Positions 43,412-51,743 of a stretch of 64,000 bases of DNA are shown here, piece after piece (position 1 is the stretch's first letter; every line of letters begins with the position of its first letter). A program made the position numbers and the translations under genes. Source of the stretch: Oscillospiraceae bacterium (lineage in GTDB: Bacteria > Bacillota > Clostridia > Oscillospirales > Ruminococcaceae); the NCBI GenBank assembly GCA_017438745.1, contig JAFRUS010000092.1, positions 1 to 64,000 of the forward strand, given 5' to 3'. The notes below the pieces were generated by a model. The model did no database searches. It was given only the letters and a program-made list of their open reading frames with translations, and had not been told where the DNA came from.

Positions 43412-44341
43412 ATGCCTATCAAGATCTCGAAAGACCTTCCCGCTTATAAAACACTGATCGACGAAAACATATTCGTAATGCCCGGTGACGTTGCCGAGCA
43501 TCAGGATATACGCGAACTGAAGATCGCGATACTCAATCTCATGCCTAAGAAAATAGAAACAGAGACGCAGCTTTTAAGGCTCTTGAGTAATACGCCTCTT
43601 CAGGTCGATATTGACTTTCTCCACGTAGAATCACATGTTTCAAAAAACACCTCAGTCAGTCATCTGAACACATTTTACAAAACTTTCCGTGATGTAAAGA
43701 ACAACAGATATGACGGGCTCATAATTACAGGTGCACCGGTGGAACAGATACCTTTTGAAGAGGTGGACTACTGGGATGAAGTCTGTGAGATCATGGAATG
43801 GTCCAAAACAAACGTTTATTCAACTATGCACATTTGCTGGGGAGCAATGGCCGGCCTTTACTATCACTTCGGCGTGCCGAAGCATGATCTTAGCGAAAAG
43901 ATGTTCGGAATTTTCCCGCACAAGGTGCTTCGACGTGAATCACAGCTTCTCAAAGGCTTTGACGACGTGTTTTACGTTCCGCACTCAAGACACACAGAGG
44001 TGCTGCGCGAGGACATTGAAAAGGTGCCTGCGCTCAACATAACCAGTGAGTCTAACATGTCAGGTGTGTACATAGTTTGCAATAAAAACAAGAGACAGTA
44101 TTTTATCACAGGTCACAGTGAATACGACCGTGATACTCTTGCTCAGGAGTACTTCAGAGACAAAGAAAAAGGACTTCCTATAAAAGTCCCGTATAATTAT
44201 TTCCCTGATGATGATCCTGAAAACAAGCCGCTGTTCAGGTGGCGCGGTCAGGCGAATCTTATGTATTCGAACTGGCTCAATTATTGTGTATATCAGAGAA
44301 CACCGTATGACCTCAGTACACTGAGCGAAATGGAGTTCTGA
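43412..44341 (+). CDS. metA: Homoserine O-acyltransferase MetA (predicted acetyl-CoA specific)
   Basis: 309 residues. It acylates homoserine in methionine synthesis. Catalytic Cys142 is in HICWGAMAG; the His of GHSEYDRD and its Glu partner are present. Residue 111 is Glu ([12 protein letters not shown]). Published work on this family links Glu111 to acetyl-CoA and Gly111 to succinyl-CoA, so O-acetylhomoserine is the predicted product. AAAGGAGGT precedes ATG 43412. The 39-bp gap to the upstream gene leaves no room for a SAM riboswitch. Confidence 0.96.
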   Translation: MPIKISKDLPAYKTLIDENIFVMPGDVAEHQDIRELKIAILNLMPKKIETETQLLRLLSNTPLQVDIDFLHVESHVSKNTSVSHLNTFYKTFRDVKNNRYDGLIITGAPVEQIPFEEVDYWDEVCEIMEWSKTNVYSTMHICWGAMAGLYYHFGVPKHDLSEKMFGIFPHKVLRRESQLLKGFDDVFYVPHSRHTEVLREDIEKVPALNITSESNMSGVYIVCNKNKRQYFITGHSEYDRDTLAQEYFRDKEKGLPIKVPYNYFPDDDPENKPLFRWRGQANLMYSNWLNYCVYQRTPYDLSTLSEMEF

Positions 44342-44373
44342 TATAGAATTAAATTTTAAAGGAGGAGTAGAAA

Positions 44374-44793
44374 ATGGAGGAAAATGGTTCAAAGGGCTTA
44401 AGCGTCGCTGCGCTTATCTTTGGTATTCTGGGTATCCTCTGCTGCTGCATAGGTTTCCCGTTTGCCATTATCGGTCTTATTCTAGCAATTATCGCACTTG
44501 CTAAGCGCAGGGCAGGAAAGGGTCTTGCAATTGCAGGTCTTATCACATCACTTATCACACTCATTATCAGCGCAATTGTTGGTATCAGCATGATTCCTGT
44601 TATGCCATACGTTGGCGAAATGAAAGAATTCTTTGAAGATCCACAGTCAGCCATCACAGAGTACGAAGAAGACGGTACATATCCTGCATGGATCGATCAC
44701 ATGATCGATGACGGCGTTATTACTGAAGAAGACGCTGATCAGGTAATGGATCAGATGGTTCAGAGTCTTAAGAATTCAGGTCAGGTACAGTAA
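44374..44793 (+). CDS. DUF4190-type small membrane protein
   Basis: 139 residues. Two membrane segments (ALIFGILGILCCCIGFPFAI and GLAIAGLITSLITLIISAIV) are separated by a short basic loop with KRRAGKGLA, the pattern of DUF4190 proteins. The C-terminal 60 residues are acidic and may be extracytoplasmic. The function is unknown. AAAGGAGGAG lies before ATG 44374. It converges with the next gene, with only 10 bp between the stops. Confidence 0.8.
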   Translation: MEENGSKGLSVAALIFGILGILCCCIGFPFAIIGLILAIIALAKRRAGKGLAIAGLITSLITLIISAIVGISMIPVMPYVGEMKEFFEDPQSAITEYEEDGTYPAWIDHMIDDGVITEEDADQVMDQMVQSLKNSGQVQ

Positions 44794-44803
44794 TCAGACT
44801 TGA

Positions 44804-45193
44804 TCAGTACGGCTGAAGAACCGGAACAAAATTTCTTATAACAAAGAAAACTATCAGGATCCCTGAAAGCACAAGATAGAACATCTTGCTTTCAGGGATC
44901 GCTTTTTTGTTTATGCCGAAAACTGAAAACAGAAGCTTGAGATAACCGAGAGCAAGAAAAACACACATGATGATAATACTGGGATTGTTGTGTAATGAGC
45001 CGGTAATATCCAATTTAAGAAGGCAGCTAAGCGCTCTTGTACATCCGCAGCCCGGACAGTAAATGTTCCAGAACACCCTGAACGGGCAGTGAAAATGTAC
45101 AGCTGTAATAGCATTAAGATAAAGTTTTGACAGCATAAATAAAAACGCAAAGATGATAAAAGGAAGCGAAAGGACAAAAATTTTCTTTTTCAT
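44804..45193 (-). CDS. DUF2752 membrane protein
   Basis: 129 residues from the ATG at 45193, with AAGG 9 bp upstream; the ATG at 45199 is too close to that site. Three to four membrane segments. The CPFRVFWNIYCPGCGCTRAL segment is the DUF2752 signature (CPGCGxTRA). The function is unknown. It is a single gene convergent with the DUF4190 gene. Confidence 0.85.
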   Translation of the reverse strand: MKKKIFVLSLPFIIFAFLFMLSKLYLNAITAVHFHCPFRVFWNIYCPGCGCTRALSCLLKLDITGSLHNNPSIIIMCVFLALGYLKLLFSVFGINKKAIPESKMFYLVLSGILIVFFVIRNFVPVLQPY

Positions 45194-45351
45194 ATACATC
45201 TACCTTAAAAACAAAAATAAAACCGGTGGAACAGACCGCCGGCATTATCGTTAAAAAATCATTCAGAATCAGTCAGATAAGGGAGAAAAAGCTTGTCTGC
45301 GTTTCCCGTAAAACTTTAAGGCAAAAAAGCCTTTAATGATACTAAAAAGGC

Positions 45352-45380
45352 TTGAAAAGTGACTGATTTTTTGCTATAAT
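45352..45380 (+). promoter_or_regulatory. Sigma-A type promoter for tRNA-Arg
   Basis: TTGAAA at 45352-45357, a 17-bp spacer and TATAAT at 45375-45380, ending 16 bp before the tRNA. Confidence 0.85.
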
Positions 45381-45396
45381 TAAATTAGGAGTAGGA

Positions 45397-45468
45397 CCGC
45401 CTGTAGCTCAGTGGATAGAGCAATACGCTCCGACCGTATGTGCGCAGGTTCAATTCCTGTCAGGCGGA
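45397..45468 (+). tRNA. tRNA-Arg (anticodon CCG)
   Basis: Full cloverleaf: acceptor CCGCCTG / CAGGCGG, D stem GCTC / GAGC, anticodon stem ATACG / CGTAT with loop CTCCGAC (anticodon CCG, reads CGG), and T arm GCAGG-TTCAATT-CCTGT. The CCA end is not encoded. I see no integrase gene or repeated 3' end next to it. Confidence 0.95.
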
Positions 45469-45618
45469 TATTTTACTACTTCATTATACAACAGCAAGGA
45501 ACTGTTGTCAAATGTCAATGAATTTTCAGGGTTTTTTTGATCGTCTTTAAAGAAGTTTTGCGGCTGTAAGCCGGTTGAATGTACAATCTGTTTTTATACA
45601 TTTTACACCAATTCACTA

Positions 45619-45647
45619 TTGCCAATTAATATTTTTTATGCTATAAT
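45619..45647 (+). promoter_or_regulatory. Sigma-A type promoter for the LRR gene
   Basis: TTGCCA at 45619-45624, a 17-bp spacer and TATAAT at 45642-45647, ending 33 bp before the start codon. Confidence 0.75.
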
Positions 45648-45679
45648 TATTATAATAATATCTTTTTAGGGAGGATTAT

Positions 45680-46645
45680 ATGAACAGTCAGTTCGAAAAC
45701 ATAGACGAAGTTAAGGCGGCTCTGAAAAAGATTATAGAAGAAAACGGAGTCGAGTTGTTCAGGGACACAAAAAGATTTACCGGCATCCTCAATGACTACA
45801 TGCCGGATCTTGAAAAAGAGAGACGACTTATCAAGAACGTAATCAACAACAACGTAATAACTCAGATGCTCGATGAGCCTGATCAGAAACTTTCCATCGT
45901 TAAGGCAAGGGAATACATGCTCAACGATATGTTTCTTTCTGCTTATGCTACAGAATTTGTTCTTGACTGCTTTACACACATGTTTGGTTGGCCATTCACT
46001 CCTGAAATCAAGATGGAACCGGAACCGGCTCCTGTTGCTGCTCCGGCAAGACAGGAAAAGTCATCAGCAGGCAAGGAAGAAAAGGAAGAAGCTCCGATCA
46101 AGCAGAAGCCATTCAGACCTTTTGATGCTATCAAGTACAAAATTTTCCCTAATGTCAGGATTCCGGAAGGCTATACCGTTATCAACAGCTTTGCTTTTGA
46201 CGGATATGGTTTCCTGAAGACAATAAAGATACCTTCGACTTGTAAAGTTATAGGTGAATACGCATTCTCAGAATGCAAGAAGCTTCGTGCTGTAACACTT
46301 CCTGATACACTCAGAGTAATTCAGAAGGGTGCATTCAGTTCATGCAGCTCACTCGAAAGGATCGAGCTCCCTTGGGGTATCACAGCAATTGAGGAAGACA
46401 CATTCTCATTCTGTTCAAATCTTGAAGACATCGTAATTCCTGCAAGTGTTTCAAGCATCGGCGATGCAGCTTTCCAGGGCTGTGAAACACTTCGTGACGT
46501 TACTCTTCCGGAGACAATCAAGTTTATCGGCAGCAACGTATTTGCTTTCTGCCCGGCTATCACTATCCAGTGCCGTGAGAACTCATACGTACATAAATTC
46601 TGCATGACAAACGGAATACATTTTGAATTTATAAGGAAACACTGA
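45680..46645 (+). CDS. Cytoplasmic leucine-rich-repeat (BspA/LRR_5 type) protein
   Basis: 321 residues and no signal peptide. Residues 1-110 form a helical domain of unknown family. A Pro/Glu/Lys linker (about 112-150) follows, then five LRR_5 units of the form LxxIxIPxxVxxIGxxAFxxCxxL (for example KTIKIPSTCKVIGEYAFSEC). BspA-type repeats usually occur on secreted proteins, so a cytoplasmic form beside a kinase/vWA/PP2C set suggests a scaffold. The last codons (AGG AAA CAC TGA) coincide with the start of a hairpin element, so the present C-terminus may have been created by insertion. Confidence 0.8.
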   Translation: MNSQFENIDEVKAALKKIIEENGVELFRDTKRFTGILNDYMPDLEKERRLIKNVINNNVITQMLDEPDQKLSIVKAREYMLNDMFLSAYATEFVLDCFTHMFGWPFTPEIKMEPEPAPVAAPARQEKSSAGKEEKEEAPIKQKPFRPFDAIKYKIFPNVRIPEGYTVINSFAFDGYGFLKTIKIPSTCKVIGEYAFSECKKLRAVTLPDTLRVIQKGAFSSCSSLERIELPWGITAIEEDTFSFCSNLEDIVIPASVSSIGDAAFQGCETLRDVTLPETIKFIGSNVFAFCPAITIQCRENSYVHKFCMTNGIHFEFIRKH

Positions 46646-46692
46646 GAGAGACATCTCAGCACTGATCTGTAACGGATCAGCGTTTACGTGAG
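46633..46692 (+). repeat. Short copy of the dispersed hairpin element
   Basis: AAGGAAACACTGA opens the copy, CTGAGA/TCTCAG and CTGATC/GATCAG form two small hairpins, and CAGCGTTTACGTGAG closes it, much like the end of copy 3 (CAGTGTTTCCGTGAG). The GC-rich GAA-loop hairpins are missing. Confidence 0.65.
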
Positions 46693-46728
46693 ACAATATT
46701 AAATATTATAGTAAGGGAATGATAGAAA

Positions 46729-48072
46729 ATGGTAGAATTTAAGCCAGGTCAGACTATTCCTATGGAATACGGCGGTGAGTTGAAAGTCATAAGCACTCTT
46801 GGCCGCGGCGGACAGGGTATTGTATATCTTGTTGAATACAACAATCTTAAATATGCCCTCAAGTGGTACGACATGGACAAGATGCGCGATCCGCAGGCCT
46901 TCAGAAAGAACCTTGAAGTAAACATCAAGGACGGCCCGCCGAGCGACAAGTTCCTCTGGCCTAAGTATCTTACAAAGATGGGTGTTGACGACAGCTTCGG
47001 TTATCTCATGACATTAAGACCGCCGGAGTACGATTCATTCGTAGACATCCTCAACATGTACAAGCTTGAAGTTGATCCTAACACAGGAAAAGCTCACAGA
47101 GTAACAGTACAGTTCAAGAACCTCAACGCTCTTGTAACTGCTGCAATAAACATAGTTAATGCTTTCAGACAGCTCCACAGAGCCGGAAAGAGTTATCAGG
47201 ACCTTAACGACGGCGGTTTCTTCATCAACGTTACCAACGGTGACGTTCTTGTCTGTGACTGCGACAACATTGCTCCTGACGGCTACAACTTCGGTATCGG
47301 CGGCAAGCCTGGCTACATGGCTCCTGAAATTGTACGCGGCGTATGTCGTCCTGACGTTCAGACAGACAAGTACTCACTTGCAGTCGTTCTGTTCAAGCTT
47401 CTGTTCCGAGGCGATCCTCTTGAAGGTGAAAAGGTTGTAAAGACAGTCTGCCTTACAGAAACTGCTGAACTCAAGCATTACGGCAAGGAAGCTGTATTCG
47501 TATTTGACCCTAACAATGATACTAACCGTCCGGTAAAGGGTATCCACGACAACGTTATCAAGTTCTGGGGAATCTATCCGAATTACATCAGACAGGCATT
47601 TACATTCACATTCACAACAGGTATCTCACAGGCTAACAAGAGAATCATTGAAAATGAATGGCAGAAGCTTTTCATCAGACTTCGTTCTGAGATACTGCCA
47701 TGCTACTGCGGCAGAACAACTTTCTCCTCTGCATATGATGAGGGTGAAAACAATACACTTATCTGCAGAAGATGCGGCAGAAAATATGCAACACTCAAGT
47801 TCAGCAACCGTGACTACAGAACACCGATCTACGTGGGAAGAAAGATCTATATGTGTGATTCTGTACCTGGTTCAGATGATTTCAGCACAGTCGTAGGGGA
47901 AGTTGTTGAAAACAAGATCCAGAAGGGTGTACTTGGTATCAAGAACATGTCCGACAAGGTATGGAAGGTCAAGATGCCTGACGGATCAACACATGAAGTC
48001 GGTTCAGGTAAGGGATTTCCTCTCTGGGCAGGCGTTTCAGCTGATATAGGCGGGGTAAATATCGAATTATAG
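46729..48072 (+). CDS. Serine/threonine protein kinase with C-terminal zinc ribbon (TerY-P triad type)
   Basis: 447 residues. The kinase domain is residues 1-300: glycine loop GRGGQGIVY, ATP-anchoring Lys45 in YALKWYD, catalytic loop YQDLNDGGFFIN (His and Arg of HRD replaced, Asp kept), metal site CDCDN in place of DFG (Asp kept), and YMAPEIV. A zinc ribbon CYCGRTTF...CRRCGRKY lies at about residues 324-350. A small beta domain then follows. Such kinases accompany a vWA protein and a PP2C phosphatase in TerY-P triads, exactly as here. It is likely active but with an unusual catalytic loop. Confidence 0.85.
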   Translation: MVEFKPGQTIPMEYGGELKVISTLGRGGQGIVYLVEYNNLKYALKWYDMDKMRDPQAFRKNLEVNIKDGPPSDKFLWPKYLTKMGVDDSFGYLMTLRPPEYDSFVDILNMYKLEVDPNTGKAHRVTVQFKNLNALVTAAINIVNAFRQLHRAGKSYQDLNDGGFFINVTNGDVLVCDCDNIAPDGYNFGIGGKPGYMAPEIVRGVCRPDVQTDKYSLAVVLFKLLFRGDPLEGEKVVKTVCLTETAELKHYGKEAVFVFDPNNDTNRPVKGIHDNVIKFWGIYPNYIRQAFTFTFTTGISQANKRIIENEWQKLFIRLRSEILPCYCGRTTFSSAYDEGENNTLICRRCGRKYATLKFSNRDYRTPIYVGRKIYMCDSVPGSDDFSTVVGEVVENKIQKGVLGIKNMSDKVWKVKMPDGSTHEVGSGKGFPLWAGVSADIGGVNIEL

Positions 48073-48091
48073 AAAGGGGTATTAAGTTACC

Positions 48092-48886
48092 ATGGAAGAT
48101 TTCAGCACTAAAGCAAAAGAATTGATGGACTTTGATGATGACGATCCGCTTGGCGCTACAGGCGTGTCAAGAAAAAGTCTTGTAATATTTTTCCTTATTG
48201 ATACATCAGGCAGTATGAAGGGAACAAAAATGGGAGAGCTCAATACAGCAATGGAAGAGCTCATGCCTGAAATAAGAAGCATCGGTGAAGCCGATACAGA
48301 TATCAAGATTGCAGTTCTTACATTCTCAACAGGATGTGCATGGATGTATCCTGAACCGATCTCAGTAGAAGAATTTGAATGGGCAAGACTTGAAGCCAAG
48401 GGTATTACAGACCTTGGTATGACATTCGAGGAGCTCAACAGAAAGCTTTCAAGATCAGAATTCTTAAATTCACCTTCACTTTCATTCGCACCTGTTATTT
48501 TCCTTATGACAGACGGATATCCGACTGACGACTATAAGGCAGGACTCAGAAAGCTTCAGGTGAACAGCTGGTACAGATACGGCCTTAAGGTTGCTCTTGG
48601 TATCGGCAAGGAAGCAAACGACGATATGCTTGCTGAATTTACAACATCACCTGACACAGTTGTTCATGCTTACTCAGGTGGTCAGCTTGCTCAGCTCATC
48701 AAGAAGATCGCAGTTACATCCTCACAGATCGGAAGTAAGAGTATGACTCTTGCTGATGACGTTCTCCGCGATCTCAACGATGTTGACGTTCTTGACAAGA
48801 AGCAGGAACAGCTTGCTGAACAGATCAAGAATATTGTAGATTCAGACGAATTCCCTAAGGACGTACCATTCGATACTGGATGGTAA
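48092..48886 (+). CDS. TerY-like von Willebrand factor A domain protein
   Basis: 264 residues. The vWA domain has the MIDAS residues FLIDTSGSMKG (DxSxS) and LMTDGYPTDD, with GITDLGMTFEELN supplying the Thr. It is similar in layout to TerY of tellurite/stress gene clusters. The C-terminal about 50 residues are helical. No signal peptide, so it acts in the cytoplasm. It is flanked by the kinase and phosphatase, 20 and 45 bp away. Confidence 0.88.
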   Translation: MEDFSTKAKELMDFDDDDPLGATGVSRKSLVIFFLIDTSGSMKGTKMGELNTAMEELMPEIRSIGEADTDIKIAVLTFSTGCAWMYPEPISVEEFEWARLEAKGITDLGMTFEELNRKLSRSEFLNSPSLSFAPVIFLMTDGYPTDDYKAGLRKLQVNSWYRYGLKVALGIGKEANDDMLAEFTTSPDTVVHAYSGGQLAQLIKKIAVTSSQIGSKSMTLADDVLRDLNDVDVLDKKQEQLAEQIKNIVDSDEFPKDVPFDTGW

Positions 48887-48930
48887 TCAAGAAGTTTCGA
48901 TTTGATTAAGAAAAGAGGGATGAGTCAATA

Positions 48931-49989
48931 ATGTACATCGGATTAAGCGAAGCTGTCCGTGGTGCAAGTCACGTTGAGACTGATACAGTGTGCCAGGACT
49001 ACGCAGCTTACAAGACAACGGATACATATGCTGTTGCAGCTGTTGCCGACGGACACGGCAGTAAGAAACACTTCAGAAGTGACTTCGGTTCAAAAGCAGG
49101 TGTTGAAGTTGCTATAAAAGCTGTGGATGAATTCTGTTCCGATCCAGAAGAATTTAAAAGAAAGTTCCAGGATGATCCTGATCATCTTATAACTAAGATC
49201 CAGAAATTCATTATCAAAAACTGGTATGACGTTGTAAATGAACATTACCGTAACAATCCTGTAAAACAGGAAGAACGCGAAAAGCTTACTGATGAGGAGC
49301 TTTCCACGATCAAGATCGAATCGATTTACGGTTCAACGCTGCTGGTGGCTGTCCTTACAGATACATTCAGTTTCGGAATGCAGCTCGGGGACGGAAGTCT
49401 CGTTGTGATCAAACAGTGCGGCGAGGCCTACATGCCTATCATTGATGATGAAAGCTGTCCGGCGAACCTTACTTCTTCACTTTGTAATTCAAACGCTATA
49501 AAAATGTTCAATTATTTTTACAGCTACGAGAAGCCTCTTGCTATCATTCTTTCAACTGACGGACTTTATACTTCCTTCTCCAACCGCGAAAGCTTTGAAG
49601 AATATAACTGTCTGCTCGCAAGTCAGATGAATGACATTGAACTTCTCAAGTCCAGAATCAACAAGAACTTCATCAGAAGAACAAATGCCGGAAGCCGCGA
49701 TGACATTTCAGTATCGATCATTTTCGAAAAGGAAATGCTTGATGAAAACCTCATCAACGTTCAGATGCAGGTAGACATCAACAAGAACAAGGCTGCTATA
49801 AGAGAAGCTGAAGAAAAGGCTAAACAGCTTCAGCGTAAGGCAAGAGCTGAACAGATCAGGAAGGAAAAGAAACTTCTTGAAGAGGCAGAGAAAGCTGCCA
49901 TGGCTCGTAAGGCTAAACTCAAGCAGTCAAAGGGCGTCGAAAACGTTGAGATGCCGTCAGCTGACGAGGTCAGGGACGAAGAAGAGTGA
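48931..49989 (+). CDS. PP2C-type protein phosphatase with charged coiled-coil tail
   Basis: 352 residues. The PP2C domain is at residues 1-265: the DYAAYKTTDTY start region, metal motif VADGHGSKKH, GSTLLVAVL, LSTDGLYTSF and the final GSRDDISVSIIF. The last about 75 residues are a Lys/Glu/Ala-rich coiled coil that could mediate docking. It is expected to reverse phosphorylation by the adjacent kinase, probably on the vWA or LRR protein; this is an inference. A terminator follows. Confidence 0.9.
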   Translation: MYIGLSEAVRGASHVETDTVCQDYAAYKTTDTYAVAAVADGHGSKKHFRSDFGSKAGVEVAIKAVDEFCSDPEEFKRKFQDDPDHLITKIQKFIIKNWYDVVNEHYRNNPVKQEEREKLTDEELSTIKIESIYGSTLLVAVLTDTFSFGMQLGDGSLVVIKQCGEAYMPIIDDESCPANLTSSLCNSNAIKMFNYFYSYEKPLAIILSTDGLYTSFSNRESFEEYNCLLASQMNDIELLKSRINKNFIRRTNAGSRDDISVSIIFEKEMLDENLINVQMQVDINKNKAAIREAEEKAKQLQRKARAEQIRKEKKLLEEAEKAAMARKAKLKQSKGVENVEMPSADEVRDEEE

Positions 49990-50020
49990 TCTGACAGGAT
50001 TCACATTAAATATTAGTTAT

Positions 50021-50057
50021 AAAAGGCGTTACAGGAAACATACCTGTAACGCTTTTT
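50021..50057 (+). terminator. Terminator after the PP2C gene
   Basis: GCGTTACAGG / CCTGTAACGC form a 10-bp stem (50026-50052) with a 7-nt loop and a T5 run, ending the LRR-kinase-vWA-PP2C unit. Confidence 0.92.
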
Positions 50058-50150
50058 AAAGTCTGTACAGAATAAGAAAAAACTGATCATCAGCAGCTAA
50101 CGTTGTTCTGAGCGATGGATGAACTGCTTAAGTTCTGCACAGATATGAAT

Positions 50151-50190
50151 ACAAAAAATAACGCCGGAACTTTTGCGTTTCGGCGTTATT
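50151..50190 (-). terminator. Terminator of the minus-strand low-complexity protein gene
   Basis: AATAACGCCG (50157-50166) pairs with CGGCGTTATT (50181-50190). On the minus strand the stem is followed by a T-run (AAAAAA on the plus strand). Confidence 0.88.
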
Positions 50191-50214
50191 ATTATAAGTT
50201 GATTTATAATCAAA

Positions 50215-51639
50215 TCAGTGATGCTTAGCATCTTTCTTTGTTGCGTTCTTCTTTTCCTTAGCACTCATCATTACTTCAGTTTTGTCAGTGTCATCTGATT
50301 TGCCTGCTGATGATGAATTAAGGATGTCTGCAAGTCTGTCCTTGAAAATGGCATTGTTATCGCCCTCACCAATGTTAGTGCCGTATACTGAAACGGACTG
50401 TGTGTTTACAACTGATGAATGAACAGGAGCCTGAAGCTTGCTGCGGTATGATGAAGTTGCTGAACCCGGCATTGTGTAAACACTCTGCTGACCAGCACCA
50501 CCCTGTGCAGGATTAAGATAAAGGCTCTGTCTGCCGCCGTTAGGCTGCTGACCGTATCCGCCCTGCTGCTGACCGTACATCGGTCCGTTTACGCTCTGCT
50601 GACCGTATATCTGGCCGCCGTACATACCGTTCATAGGACCGCCGTACATACCGCCCTGCATCTGGCCGCCATACATACCACCCTGCATCTGACCGCCGTA
50701 CATGCCGTTCATGCCCTGCTGCTGGTACATACCACCCTGCATCTGACCGCCGTACATGCCGTTTATGTTCTGACCGCCGTACATGCCATTCTGCATCTGA
50801 GGACCGTTTACGCTCTGCTGCTGGTACATACCGCCCTGCATCTGGCCGCCGTACATGCCGTTCATACCCTGCTGCTGATACATGCCGTTCTGCATCTGAC
50901 CGTTCGGATAAGCGTTATTCGCCATATTCTGAACCTGATTGATAACTTCTGCCTTATCAGCCTGATTTGAAAGTGACTGTCCGTTGAACGGCTTGCTTTC
51001 GTTTCCGTCTGGCTTTTCAGCAGTTGACTCCCAGTCATCAAATATCATCTGAAGTCCGGAAGCATCGATTCCTGCGTGAGCAGCACTGCCTTCCGGTTCG
51101 CCAGGAGCCGGAGCAAGAGGCGGCTGAGAAGGGGCTGCATTTGGATCAGCGTTCTGATCAGAAGTTTCCGCAGCATTTTCAGCAGGCTTTTCAGGCTGCT
51201 TTGGTTTTTTCTTTTCTTCCTCAGCAATGATCTGTTCAGCGAATTTTGCAATGTCGCTGTTTACTGAAGTAAGAACTACCTTTGAATTCTTGCCCTGAAG
51301 TATATTGCATTTTGCGTTTTCAGTGTTGATCTTAACGAGAATTTCAAGACACTTCTGATAAGGATCAACAGGAAGCTTTGTCTTTGCATCGAGTGTAACG
51401 ATGTGTTCCACTGCATTTTCTCCTGCAAGGAGCATTTTTGCAAGTGCTTCGTCTTCTGAGTGTGTTTCTTCTTCCTCAAAAGCATCGTTGAGTCTCTTCC
51501 AGTTTGGTGCGCTGTAGATATTACCGGAAGCTGCAGCAATTACAGTAAGAGATGTGAGGTTTATCTTGGATTTTTCGCATACTTCAATTGCTTTATCAAG
51601 TTTCTCGGCCGCAGTTTCATATAATTTTGCAATTTCCAT
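50215..51639 (-). CDS. Low-complexity Q/G/M/Y-rich protein with a possible degenerate deaminase-like head
   Basis: 474 residues, ATG at 51639 behind AAAGGA. Residues 1-125 are globular: the order SGNIYSAPN, then HSEDEALAKMLLAGENAVEH, then DPYQKCLEIL recalls the cytidine-deaminase fold, but the zinc ligands are not conserved. A Lys/Pro/Ala linker follows. Residues about 230-375 are composed of GMYGGQMQGGMYQQQ-like units without charge, a prion-like composition. The tail is basic. It lies next to, but opposite, the kinase/vWA/PP2C set. The function is unknown. Confidence 0.75.
   Translation of the reverse strand: MEIAKLYETAAEKLDKAIEVCEKSKINLTSLTVIAAASGNIYSAPNWKRLNDAFEEEETHSEDEALAKMLLAGENAVEHIVTLDAKTKLPVDPYQKCLEILVKINTENAKCNILQGKNSKVVLTSVNSDIAKFAEQIIAEEEKKKPKQPEKPAENAAETSDQNADPNAAPSQPPLAPAPGEPEGSAAHAGIDASGLQMIFDDWESTAEKPDGNESKPFNGQSLSNQADKAEVINQVQNMANNAYPNGQMQNGMYQQQGMNGMYGGQMQGGMYQQQSVNGPQMQNGMYGGQNINGMYGGQMQGGMYQQQGMNGMYGGQMQGGMYGGQMQGGMYGGPMNGMYGGQIYGQQSVNGPMYGQQQGGYGQQPNGGRQSLYLNPAQGGAGQQSVYTMPGSATSSYRSKLQAPVHSSVVNTQSVSVYGTNIGEGDNNAIFKDRLADILNSSSAGKSDDTDKTEVMMSAKEKKNATKKDAKHH
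50575..50920 (-). repeat. Short tandem repeats coding for MYGGQMQGG-like units
   Basis: About a dozen imperfect units of 24-36 bp encode NGMYGGQMQGGMY and variants with QQQ or QSVNGP inserts. Near-identical codon strings (for example catctggccgccgtacatgc) recur, which favours recombination. Confidence 0.85.
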
Positions 51640-51743
51640 AGTTTTTGTCCTTTCCAGTTATTTCTGTGCCTGAAAAGCAAGCGACCGAATAAAGTGTGTA
51701 CTTAAGGCCGTGTTCTTTTCAGAGTAGTCAGATCAGAGATGGA

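Noticed and set aside
45397..45468. tRNA-Arg as an integration site for a mobile island
   Set aside because: No integrase gene and no duplicated tRNA 3' end nearby; the neighbouring genes look like regular chromosome.
50575..50920. Gly/Gln/Met/Tyr-rich repeats as a dockerin/cohesin or collagen-like surface protein
   Set aside because: There is no signal peptide, no calcium-binding dockerin motif and no GXY periodicity; the protein appears cytoplasmic.
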